Shown: in pieces, positions 26,726-35,234 of the stretch
Layout of the letters: every line of letters starts with the position of its first letter
Numbering within the stretch: the stretch's first letter is position 1
Assembly (NCBI RefSeq): GCF_000331775.1
Contig: NZ_CAPJ01000155.1
Location: forward strand, 1 to 55,714
DNA length: 55,714 nt
Reading direction: 5' to 3'
DNA from: Xanthomonas translucens pv. translucens DSM 18974
GTDB lineage: Bacteria > Pseudomonadota > Gammaproteobacteria > Xanthomonadales > Xanthomonadaceae
Translations under genes and position numbers: made by a program
The notes under the pieces: model-generated
Told to the model about the DNA's origin: nothing
The model's database searches: none
What the model saw: only the letters and a program-made list of their open reading frames with translations

Positions 26726-28032
26726 TGTCGGACGCGGGGCAATCCTGGGGGCGCTATCCGAAGGCGACGCAGACCTTGCTGCCGGTCACCGACCGCGCGG
26801 CGAACCTGCCGCCATTCGACGGCCACGCGCTGCCGCGCGGCAACGGCCGCAGCTATGGCGACAGTTGCCTGAATCCGGACGGCACGTTACTGGGAACGCG
26901 CAGCCTGGACCGGTTCATCGGCTTCGATCCGGCAACCGGCCTGCTGCGCTGCGAAGCCGGGGTCACCCTGGCCGAGATCATCGACCTGGCCTTGCCGCAG
27001 GGCTGGTTCCTGCCGGTGACCCCGGGCACCCGCTACGTGACCGTGGCCGGCGCCATCGCCAACGACGTGCACGGCAAGAATCACCACCGCACCGGCAGCT
27101 TCGGCCACCACGTGCGCGCCTTCGAACTGCTGCGCAGCGACGGCACGCGCCGCCTGTGCAGCCCCGACGACGACGCCGAAGGCTGGTTCGCGGCCACCGT
27201 CGGCGGCCTCGGATTGACCGGCCTGATCACCTGGGCGCAGATCCAATTGCGGCGGGTCGCGAGCGCCGCGCTGGAAACGGAGAACATCCGTTTCGGTTCG
27301 CTCGACGAGTTCTTCGCCTTGTCGGCGGCCTCCGCCGACAGCCACGAATACAGCGTCGCCTGGATCGACTGCCTGGCCAGCGGCCGCGCGCGCGGCCGCG
27401 GCCACTTCACCCGCGCCGACCATTGCCCGGTCCTGCCGGAAGAACGGCCCAAGCCCCCGGGCGCAGGCCTGCCGATGCCGCTGACGCCGCCATTCTCGCT
27501 GGTCAACCAGCTGTCGCTGCGGCCGTTCAACGCGCTGTACTTCTGGCGCCAGCCTGCGCCGCGCAAGCGCGCGGTCAGCCACTTGCTGCCGTTCTTCTAT
27601 CCGCTGGACGGCATCCGCAACTGGAATCGCATGTACGGCCCGGCCGGTTTCCTGCAGTACCAGTGCGTGCTGCCGCCGGCCGCCTCGCGCGACGGCATCG
27701 ACGCGTTGCTGGCGGAGATCGCGCGCAGCGGCAGCGGCTCGTTCCTGGCGGTGCTGAAGGAATTCGGCGCCGCGCGCGCGCTGGGCATGCTGTCGTTTCC
27801 GCGCCCGGGCACCACCCTGGCGCTGGATTTCCCCAATAGCGGCCCGGACGTCTTCCGGCTGCTGGAGCGGCTGGACCGCATCGTCGACGCGGCCGGCGGC
27901 GCTCTGTACCCTGCCAAGGACGCGCGCATGAGCGCGGCGTCGTTCCAGCGCGCCTACGGCCGCTGGCAGGAATTCAGCCATTACCTCGATCCACGCTTTT
28001 CTTCCGGCTTCTGGCGCCGGGTCACGGAGTAG
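26725..28032 (+). CDS. DprE1-like FAD-dependent polyprenyl-P-ribose 2'-oxidase
   Basis: Flavoprotein of 435 aa, probably oxidising C2' of polyprenyl-phosphoryl-ribose, the first half of epimerisation to arabinose. It matches Mycobacterium DprE1 along its length: RGNGRSYGDSCLN, NDVHGKNHHRTGSFGHHVR, WFAATVGGLGLTG, FYPLDGIRNWNRMYGPAGF and LYPAKDAR with the catalytic lysine (K398). At the position of mycobacterial Cys387 (WNICVDFP) this protein reads TTLALDFP, i.e. Ala366. It lies between the UbiA fusion and the DprE2-like SDR with 1-bp overlap and 2-bp spacing. An unrelated FAD-linked sugar oxidase is the alternative, but the match is strong. Confidence 0.87.
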   Translation: MSDAGQSWGRYPKATQTLLPVTDRAANLPPFDGHALPRGNGRSYGDSCLNPDGTLLGTRSLDRFIGFDPATGLLRCEAGVTLAEIIDLALPQGWFLPVTPGTRYVTVAGAIANDVHGKNHHRTGSFGHHVRAFELLRSDGTRRLCSPDDDAEGWFAATVGGLGLTGLITWAQIQLRRVASAALETENIRFGSLDEFFALSAASADSHEYSVAWIDCLASGRARGRGHFTRADHCPVLPEERPKPPGAGLPMPLTPPFSLVNQLSLRPFNALYFWRQPAPRKRAVSHLLPFFYPLDGIRNWNRMYGPAGFLQYQCVLPPAASRDGIDALLAEIARSGSGSFLAVLKEFGAARALGMLSFPRPGTTLALDFPNSGPDVFRLLERLDRIVDAAGGALYPAKDARMSAASFQRAYGRWQEFSHYLDPRFSSGFWRRVTE

Positions 28033-28034
28033 CC

Positions 28035-28763
28035 ATGCAACGCGTCCTCATCATCGGTGCCACCTCGGCCATCGCCGAAGCCACTGCCCGACGCTACGCC
28101 GCACGCGGCGCGGCGATCCACCTGCTCGGCCGCCAGGCCGCGCGCCTGGAGGCGATCGCGGCCGACCTGTCGGTGCGCGGCGCCAGGAGCAGCAGCGGCG
28201 TGCTCGACGTCAACGACGGCGCGCAGCACGGCGCCGCGTTCGACGCGGCATGGTCGGCGCTCGGCGGCGTGGACGTGGTTCTGATCGCGCATGGCACCCT
28301 GCCGGACCAGGCCGCGTGCGACGCCTCGGTCGAGCTGTCGCTGCGCGAGTTCGCCACCAACGGCACCTCCACGATCGCGCTGTGCGCGGCGCTGGCGCCG
28401 CGCCTGGCGGCTGGTGCGACGCTGGCGGTGATCTCCTCGGTCGCCGGCGACCGCGGCCGCGCCAGCAACTACCTGTACGGCAGCGCCAAGGCTGCGGTCA
28501 GCGCCTATCTCAGCGGCCTCGGCCAGCGCCTGCGCCCGGCCGGGATCAACGTGCTCACGATCAAGCCCGGCTTCGTCGACACGCCGATGACCGCCGCCTT
28601 CAAAAAGGGCGCACTGTGGGCCAAGCCCGACCAGATCGCCCAGGGCATCGTCCGCGCCGTCGATCGGCGGCGTGCCGTCGTTTATCTGCCGGGGTTCTGG
28701 TGGGCGATCATGTTCATCATCACGTCCATCCCCGAGTTCGTTTTCCGCAGGATCAAGCTCTGA
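28035..28763 (+). CDS. DprE2-like short-chain dehydrogenase
   Basis: SDR of 242 aa, predicted to reduce the 2'-keto intermediate made by the DprE1-like enzyme and so yield polyprenyl-phosphoryl-D-arabinofuranose. The nucleotide motif is IGATSAIAEATARRYA, the catalytic serine lies in VISSVAGDRG, and YGSAK supplies Tyr and Lys. The C-terminus is hydrophobic (FWWAIMFIITSIPEFVFRRIKL), as in mycobacterial DprE2, suggesting membrane association near its lipid substrate. It starts 2 bases after the DprE1-like stop and ends 1 base before the next gene. SDR specificity is assigned mainly from context. Confidence 0.8.
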   Translation: MQRVLIIGATSAIAEATARRYAARGAAIHLLGRQAARLEAIAADLSVRGARSSSGVLDVNDGAQHGAAFDAAWSALGGVDVVLIAHGTLPDQAACDASVELSLREFATNGTSTIALCAALAPRLAAGATLAVISSVAGDRGRASNYLYGSAKAAVSAYLSGLGQRLRPAGINVLTIKPGFVDTPMTAAFKKGALWAKPDQIAQGIVRAVDRRRAVVYLPGFWWAIMFIITSIPEFVFRRIKL

Positions 28764-28764
28764 C

Positions 28765-29709
28765 ATGACCGACAAACACGCCAAGATCGTCATCACCGGA
28801 GCCGCCGGGCTGGTCGGACAGAACCTGATCGTCGAACTCGAAGAGCAGGGGTACACCCAACTGGTGGCGATCGACAAGCACGCGCACAACCTGCAGATCC
28901 TGCGCGAGCTGCATCCGGCGGTGCGCGTGGTGCATGCGGATCTGGCCGAGCCCGGCGACTGGGCGCGCGAATTCGACGGCGCCGCCTGCGTCGCCCAACT
29001 GCACGCGCAGATCACCGGCAAGACCACCGCGCTGTTCACCCGCAACAACCTGGTGGCCACCTCGCACGTGCTCGACGCCTGCCGCGCAGCCAAGGTGCCG
29101 TACCTGGTCCACATCAGTTCCTCGGTGGTGAACTCGGTGGCGAAGGACGACTACACCAACACCAAACGCGCGCAGGAAGAAATGGTGGTGGCCAGCGGCC
29201 TGCGCCACTGCGTGCTGCGCCCGACCCTGATGTTCGGCTGGTTCGATCCCAAGCACCTGGGCTGGCTGTCGCGCTTCATGGCCAAGACCCCCGTGTTCCC
29301 GATTCCCGGCGACGGCAGGTTCATGCGCCAGCCGCTGTACGAGCGCGACTTCTGCCGCTGCATCGCCAAATGCATCGAACGCGAGCCCGACGGCGAGGTC
29401 TACGACATCGTCGGCGACACCCGCGTGGATTACGTGGACATCATCAAGACGATCAAGCGGGTCAAGAAGCTGCGTACGCTCATCGTGCATATCCCAATCG
29501 GGTTCTTTGCCTTCCTGTTGCGCGTGTATTCGCTGTTCAGCGCAAAGCCGCCGTTCACCGCCGACCAGCTCAAAGCGCTCAGCGCCGGCGATGACTTCAA
29601 GGGTATCGATACCGAAGCGGTATTCGGCGTACGCCAGACGCCGTTCGAGGACGCGATCCGTGAGAGTTACACCGATCCGCGGTATAGCCGTATCGTGCTG
29701 CAGCGCTGA
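28765..29709 (+). CDS. NAD-dependent epimerase/dehydratase family protein
   Basis: Extended-SDR protein of 314 aa from the ATG at 28765. The Rossmann motif is ITGAAGLVGQNLI, with ISSSVVN for the catalytic serine position and YTNTK giving the Tyr-x3-Lys pair. The C-terminal part includes a hydrophobic stretch (VHIPIGFFAFLLRVYSLF) suggesting membrane contact. It resembles 3-beta-hydroxysteroid dehydrogenase-like/sugar epimerase proteins found in glycan loci. It is the fifth gene of the tight plus-strand operon after the DprE2-like gene. The substrate is unknown; a sugar or a lipid-linked sugar is likely from context. Confidence 0.75.
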   Translation: MTDKHAKIVITGAAGLVGQNLIVELEEQGYTQLVAIDKHAHNLQILRELHPAVRVVHADLAEPGDWAREFDGAACVAQLHAQITGKTTALFTRNNLVATSHVLDACRAAKVPYLVHISSSVVNSVAKDDYTNTKRAQEEMVVASGLRHCVLRPTLMFGWFDPKHLGWLSRFMAKTPVFPIPGDGRFMRQPLYERDFCRCIAKCIEREPDGEVYDIVGDTRVDYVDIIKTIKRVKKLRTLIVHIPIGFFAFLLRVYSLFSAKPPFTADQLKALSAGDDFKGIDTEAVFGVRQTPFEDAIRESYTDPRYSRIVLQR

Positions 29710-29724
29710 ACAGACCCGACGTCG

Positions 29725-30759
29725 ATGAACCCACGCAGCGACGACCGGATCGACTTGAGGAGATACGATCTCGGCTTGTTCTTGCTTGCTTTCGCGCTGG
29801 TCTGCCTGAAATCCAATGATGCCCTGGCGCATCCGCAGTTGTGGGCGGAAGACGCCGTTCTTTTCTTGAAAGACCAACTGGAACAGCGGGGACTGCTGCT
29901 GTTCAGCCCATACGCAGGCTATCTGCACGCCGCGCCGCGGCTGGTGACATGGTTCGCGTCCTTCGTCAGCGCGGCCTACACGCCGCTGATCTACAACGCC
30001 AGCGCGATCGCGATCGCCGCCGGGTCGATCTTCATTTGCGCCAAGAACCTGCGCCCGCTGATTCCGCCGTAGCTGTTTCTGGCTGCGTTCTTGCTCACTC
30101 CCACGAATGGGAAGGTGTTCGGCACGATCACCAACATGCAAGGGTTCCTGCAGTTTCCACTGATCACCTACTGTTTCATCGCCCCGAAAGCCAGCAACCC
30201 GATAAGCAGACACCTGCTCAGGGGCGTGCTTGCCGTCGCCGCGTTGACCGGCCCCTTCTCGATCATCTGCATTGCGCTGATGGCGTTGAGCTTCTTTGGC
30301 TTTCTCGTCCTGCGCGTCAGCAGGCGTTCGAACCTGCTCTCCAGTGCTACCGCCTACTTCGAACAGCGCGACTTCATCCTCTTTCCGGCGGCCCGTATTG
30401 GCGTGTTTCTCGCCCTGGCTTTCGCAATCCTCGAAGTCTTCGCCGCAGCGCACAAGTTCACCGTCGAGCCGATGCTGTCGCTGCTTCACGGCGACCGTTA
30501 TTTCTTCGCGTTGAAGATCGTCTTCTGGTGGACCGTCTTCATCTGCCTGAAAGACCTGTTTGGCAGCGAACGGCAAGGCGCCAACTGCACGCTGCTATTG
30601 CTGCTGTTTATCTGCCTGTTGAACAAGGACCACATGCTGCGGCCACGCTTTATCGACTACGGACCCGCCGCAGAACTGCGCAAACTCGACCAGCCGGGCT
30701 CGCATACCATCAAGTTCAACCCGGCAGGCTGGGAAACCACCATCACCCCGAAGCAATGA
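29725..30759 (+). pseudogene. GT-C-like membrane protein interrupted by an amber codon
   Basis: One continuous frame of 344 codons broken only by TAG at 30070-30072 (codon 116). The part before the stop has the GT-C-like entry loop WAEDAVLFLKDQLEQ followed by PYAGYLHAAPRLVTWFAS, typical of large membrane glycosyltransferases that use polyprenyl-phosphate sugars. The part after it continues in the same frame with several membrane helices and a soluble C-terminus ending TITPKQ. A single CAG-to-TAG change would restore the frame. No other damage is visible, so the lesion is recent, is a sequencing error, or is suppressed. The local base composition is near 50-55% GC, lower than its neighbours, which suggests foreign origin. 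Confidence 0.75.
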
Positions 30760-31087
30760 CGCCTGCCCTGGCGGGAGGCCGAAGCCACACATGCGCCATT
30801 TCCATGCGGGGCAAGGCGCGGGGACGGGTATCCGATAAGCGGAAAGCGGCAACGATGTGACCGGCGTTGACACGGGAGCATGCGCCAGTACCGGTGTGTG
30901 CGGCGTACGGCGCGGCGTACCACGTCACGTTCATTGAAGGTATATTCCATTTTTTGCTGCATGCACGCTGGCTGCTCCGCTCTCGCCCCGGATGCCGCCG
31001 GGAAAACCAATGCTTCGCCCGCTGCGCGACGGCATCCGCGCGCCCCTTGCCAGAGCGCCTGCTCGCTCACTTTTCGAAGAAACGTCC
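30760..31087. other. 328-bp gap with no gene found
   Basis: Lies between the two interrupted membrane-protein genes. It holds no convincing ORF and no RNA gene that I recognise. A TTGACA occurs at 30867-30872 but no matching -10 follows at normal spacing. A short AT-rich stretch (tatattccattttttg) lies at 30941-30956. It may be remnant DNA from rearrangement of the locus. Confidence 0.5.
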
Positions 31088-33223
31088 ATGTTCCGCCTAT
31101 TTCATAAATGGCATGCGATTGTCATCCTGAGCATGTCGCTGCTCGCATGCCAGCAGTCTCCGCAGCCCAACCTCGTGCAGGACGGCGGCTGCCCGCCGCA
31201 GCACTCGCCCTATCTCAAGCAGGCGCCGAGCGTCGACGGGCGCATCACCTACTGCGACCAGGGCGACGCTTCCACCGGCCAGATCAGCACAACCGCATAC
31301 CCCGCCGGGACGCGCCGCGTCACCGTGATGATGGCCGGGTATCCGGCGACCGAGGGCGTGCGCGTGCTGGCGGTCGCCACCGATGGCAGTTTCACTTCGG
31401 CCTTGAAGACGGACAACATCGGCGACAGCTGGAAGCCGGTCACCCTGCAATTGCCCGAGGCGGCCCAGACGCACGCGTTCTACCTTCGACTGGTCGACGA
31501 CGCCACCGGCACGTTCGGCTGGGCAGGCCTGGGCTTGGAGCATGCCGGGCTGGCCACGACGCTGCCGACCCATGCGCTGCCGATGGCGTTGGCGATCCTG
31601 ACCGCGCATCTGTGGCTGATCCTCGCCGGCTGGCTGCTGCCACGAACATGGACGGTGCCGGCGCGGGCGCTGTGCGCGCTCCTAGCGCTCGGCACCGCCT
31701 CGGCGTGCGTCATTGCCGGCTACATTGCCTCTCCCGCCCTCGGCGCAATCATCGCCTATGGCGCTGCCGCACTGCCGTTGCTTGCGTTGCCGCTGCGGCG
31801 GCGCCGTGGAGCGGCGCCGCTGGCCGAGGCCACTGCGCTGCACCGCCTGTTCTTTCCCTCGTTGCTGCTGGCATTGCTGATTCTCTGGATCGGACTCTAT
31901 CCGTTTTCATGGGACGGGCAGGACTGGCAGACGGCCGCCACGCGTTGGCGCAACCTGCCGATGGACTCGTGGCTGCCGCTCACCTTCGCCGACATGGTTG
32001 CGGCCGGGCGCCTGGACGTGCCGATGATCGGCGACTGGCTGAGCAGCGATCGGCCGCCGCTGCAGTCGGGCCTGTACCTGCTGTTCTTCCATTCCTGGCT
32101 AGCGCACGGCGGCTTGATCTATCAGGCCCTGTCGACGTGAGCGCAAGCGCTGGTCATCGTGCCGTTGCTCGTCCTGGTCGGCAATCTGCCGCGGCGATCG
32201 CAACGCGCCGCGATCGTCTTCGCGCTCGCGCTGTCTCCGCTGGTGCTGCTCAATGGCCTGTTCGTGTGGCCCAAGCTCTTCGCGGCGACGTTCTGCGCCA
32301 TCTTCCACATCGCCCTGTTCGGGCCGTCCAGCATCGCCCGGCCGGCGCGCTGGCCAATGGCCGGGCTGGCTGCAGCCTTGGCCATGCTGTCGCATGGCGG
32401 CGCGCTGTTCGCCCTGGTGGGCTCCACGGCCGCCTTCGTGCTGCTGAAACGCCGCCAGGCGTTGCCGGTGCTGTTCAAGACCGGCGCCCTTGCGGTGGCG
32501 GCCTACCTGCCTTGGGTCGCCTACCAGCGCCTCATCGACCCACCAGGCGACCGACTGCTGAAATGGCATTTCGCCGGGCACATCCCGGTTACGCAGGACT
32601 CGTTCTTGCACGTGCTGCGTGCGGCCTATGCCGATCTCGGCTTGTGGCCATGGCTCGCCGGGCGCGCCTCCAACCTGAACAGTCTGGTGCATGGCAGCTT
32701 CAGCTTTTTCGGCGACGTATGGACACTGTTCTGGAATCGCAGCCCGGCCGCGATCGCCACCGTCGTGGAGAACAGCTTTTTCTACGGCGCGTATTCGATG
32801 TGGTTCGCATCGCCGCTGTGGTTGTTGCCCTGCGTTGCCTATGCGTTGGTCAAGCGCCGCAGCCTGCGCCCGGTGCGCTTTCCCTCCGACCTGGCGCTCG
32901 CGGCGGCACTGTCGTTCCTGTTCTGGATCCTGGTGATCTACGAGCCAGGGCAGACGGTCATTCATCAAGGCGCCTACTTCAGCTTCTTGGCGAGCATGCT
33001 GGTGATCCTGCTGATGCTGGCTCAATGCTTCCCGCTGGCGCTATACGCCGTTGTCGCGCTCAATCTCGCGGTGGCTGCGCTCGCCTACGCCTTCGACAAG
33101 CCTTTCGACGGTGCATCCTCCGCGATCCATCTCGGCACCACGCTGGCACTGACCGGCGGCTTGCTCGCCGCCTGCAGGCTGGCTTCAGCGGAAACCATGG
33201 ACGACGAGCGTCGTCGGTGTTGA
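31088..33223 (+). pseudogene. Large GT-C-like membrane protein interrupted by an opal codon
   Basis: One frame of 711 codons broken only by TGA at 32138-32140 (codon 351), flanked by YQALST and AQALVIVPLL; TGG would restore it. The N-terminus has an apparent lipobox (MSLLAC, Cys21), then a soluble beta-rich domain of about 120 residues (DASTGQISTTAYPAGTRR, and FYLRLVDDATGTFGWAGLGL), then many hydrophobic segments. The GT-C-like catalytic loop is PFSWDGQDWQTAATRW with IGDWLSSDRPPLQSGLYLL. The second fragment continues with further helices and a periplasmic loop. It is probably a glycosyltransferase or polymerase acting in the periplasm, inactivated as read. The full open length on both sides argues for recent inactivation or an assembly error. 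Confidence 0.75.
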
Positions 33224-33531
33224 TGCGGTCATTGGGTGCCGCGCGTCGCCCTTGAGTCGATGTCGATCGCCCGTTCCGGTGTCTTGCCGCATCCGGGATT
33301 GCGTCCGGTGGCCGTGGCGTGGGACGGCTGGCGCCGGTTCGGACTGCGCGCAGCAGCACCGCCGATCCTGGCGCTGCACGCCTGGCGCCCTGCACCTGCC
33401 GCCCCGCGCCCGGCGGGCCTGACCCACCCCGCCACCGCATCACCCATGGCGATGACACGCTAAACTTGCCTCCTGCCTGCCGCGCCACCCCTGACTGCTG
33501 GCGCTGGCGACCCTCTACCGAAGCCAATCAC
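33224..33531. other. 308-bp gap with no gene found
   Basis: High-GC sequence between the second interrupted gene and the FAD oxidoreductase. I see no ORF with family resemblance, no terminator with a T run and no recognisable RNA. There is no good Shine-Dalgarno sequence directly before the next ATG at 33532. Confidence 0.5.
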
Positions 33532-34836
33532 ATGACCTCAAAGAAGCACTACGCGATCGTCGGCGCCGGCCCCATGGGCCTGATGGCGGCCGTGCGGCTC
33601 CTCGACGCCGGCCACAGCGTGGACATCTACGAACGCGACGACCGCATCGGCGGCATGTCCGCCACCTTCGATTTCGATGGCCTTCCGATCGAGCGCTACT
33701 ACCACTTCATCTGCAAGACCGACGATCCGCTGTTCGCACTGCTGGGCCGTTACGGCCTGTCCGACAAGCTGCATTGGACGGATACCAAGATGGGTTATTT
33801 CTATAACGGAACGCTCTACAAGTGGGGAACGCCGTTCGCCTTGCTGGGCTTCCCGCATCTTGGGCCGATCAGCAAGTTGCGCTACGCGCTGCACGTCATG
33901 TACACCAAGGGCATCAAGGACTGGACGGCGCTGGACAAGGTCAATGCGACCACGTGGATCCGCAAGTGGATCGGCGACAAGGCGTACGACGTGATGTGGA
34001 AGGACGCATTCCGGCTGAAGTTCTTCGAGTACCGGGACAATCTTTCCGCCAGCTGGATCGGCACGCGCATCAAGCGCATCGCGTTGTCGCGGCGCAGCCT
34101 CATGCACGAAAGCCTGGGCTACCTGGATGGCGGCTCGATGACCCTGCTCGACAAGATGGCCGCAGACATCACCGCCCGCGGCGGTCGCATTCTGCTGTCG
34201 CAGGGCATCGACGAAGTCGTCAGCGAAAACGGCAGCGTCAGCGGCGTGCGCGCCGGCGGCCAGTTCGTTGCCTACGATGGCGTGGTCTCCACGGCCCCCA
34301 TCCAATACGTGCCGGCGATGGTGCCGGGCCTGCCGCCCGATTTCAGCGCCCAGATCCGCGCCATCGAAAATATTCCGGTCGCCTGCGTCATCCTCAAACT
34401 GAAGCAACCGGTCAGCGAAAACTTCTGGATGAACATCAGCGACCCGAGCATCGCGATCCCGGGCGTGATCGAGTACAGCAACCTCAACCCCACCACGCCG
34501 CCGGGGCAGAAGATCCTGTACGCCCCGTTCTACATGCCCAAGACCCACCCGAAATGGAGCATGAGCAATGACGCGCTGATCGAAGAAGTGCTTGGCTATC
34601 TGCCGAAGCTCAATCCCTCCTTCGAGCGTGACTGGGTGCTGGCAACCCACTGCCACCGCTATGAATTCGCGCAGACGATCTGCCCGCCAGGCTTCCAGGA
34701 TCGCCTCCCGGCGATGCGCACGCCGCTGAACGGGTTTTTCATGGCCGACACTGCCTATTACTACCCTGAGGACCGTTCGATCTCCGAGAGCCTGCAAGCG
34801 GCGGACCGCTTGGCAGAAGCCGTGCTTCAGGCATGA
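33532..34836 (+). CDS. FAD/NAD(P)-binding oxidoreductase, amine-oxidase or mutase-like
   Basis: Cytoplasmic flavoprotein of 434 aa from the ATG at 33532. The N-terminal dinucleotide fold AIVGAGPMGLMAAVRLLDAGHSV ends in an acidic residue, YERDDRIGGMSA, the hallmark of the amine oxidase/protoporphyrinogen oxidase/UDP-galactopyranose mutase group. IERYYHFICKTDDPLFALL and the C-terminal NGFFMADTAYYYPEDRSIS complete the fold. Members occur in O-antigen and exopolysaccharide loci, but their reactions are mostly unknown; a mutase or a desaturase role are both possible. The stop overlaps the GtrA start by ATGA, tying it to the GtrA and GT-C genes downstream. Confidence 0.78.
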   Translation: MTSKKHYAIVGAGPMGLMAAVRLLDAGHSVDIYERDDRIGGMSATFDFDGLPIERYYHFICKTDDPLFALLGRYGLSDKLHWTDTKMGYFYNGTLYKWGTPFALLGFPHLGPISKLRYALHVMYTKGIKDWTALDKVNATTWIRKWIGDKAYDVMWKDAFRLKFFEYRDNLSASWIGTRIKRIALSRRSLMHESLGYLDGGSMTLLDKMAADITARGGRILLSQGIDEVVSENGSVSGVRAGGQFVAYDGVVSTAPIQYVPAMVPGLPPDFSAQIRAIENIPVACVILKLKQPVSENFWMNISDPSIAIPGVIEYSNLNPTTPPGQKILYAPFYMPKTHPKWSMSNDALIEEVLGYLPKLNPSFERDWVLATHCHRYEFAQTICPPGFQDRLPAMRTPLNGFFMADTAYYYPEDRSISESLQAADRLAEAVLQA

Positions 34837-35234
34837 CATCGCGCAAGTTCATCAAGTTCCTGCTGGCGGGAGGGACCGCTGCCGCCGCCAACTTCGGTTC
34901 GCGCATCCTGCTCGGCCAGGTCATGCCGTACACATGGTCGATCGTGGTGGCCTATCTGATCGGCATGCTCACCGCGTTCGTGCTCAACCGCATGTTCGTG
35001 TTCGAAGCCGCCAGCACCGGCCTGAAGCACCAGGCCATCTGGTTCACCCTGATCAATATCGCCGCCGTGCTGCAGACGCTCGCCTGCAGCCTGGTCCTCG
35101 CACGCTGGATGTTTCCGGCGATGGGCATGCGCTTCCATCCTGAAACGCTGGCGCACGCGATCGGCGTGGCGGCGCCTGTGTTCACCAGCTACTTCGGCCA
35201 CAAGGCACTCACCTTCAAAGAGCGGCCAGCATGA
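34833..35234 (+). CDS. GtrA family membrane protein
   Basis: Small polytopic protein of 133 aa with four hydrophobic segments. It matches GtrA: FIKFLLAGGTAAAANFGSRILL at the start, YLIGMLTAFVLNRMFVF in the middle, and SYFGHKALTF at the end. GtrA proteins flip or help flip undecaprenyl-phosphate-linked sugars so that a GT-C enzyme can add them in the periplasm, as in O-antigen glucosylation. It overlaps the FAD gene upstream and the GT-C gene downstream by 4 bases each, suggesting the three act together. The next gene would be the transferase partner. Confidence 0.88.
   Translation: MTSRKFIKFLLAGGTAAAANFGSRILLGQVMPYTWSIVVAYLIGMLTAFVLNRMFVFEAASTGLKHQAIWFTLINIAAVLQTLACSLVLARWMFPAMGMRFHPETLAHAIGVAAPVFTSYFGHKALTFKERPA

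Noticed and set aside
29725..30072. A genuine short 115-residue protein ending at the amber codon
   Set aside because: The same frame continues open and membrane-like for 229 more codons, so a broken longer gene is the simpler reading.
30867..30895. Promoter for the second interrupted gene built on TTGACA at 30867
   Set aside because: No -10-like hexamer at 15-19 bases downstream; the start codon is about 200 bases away.
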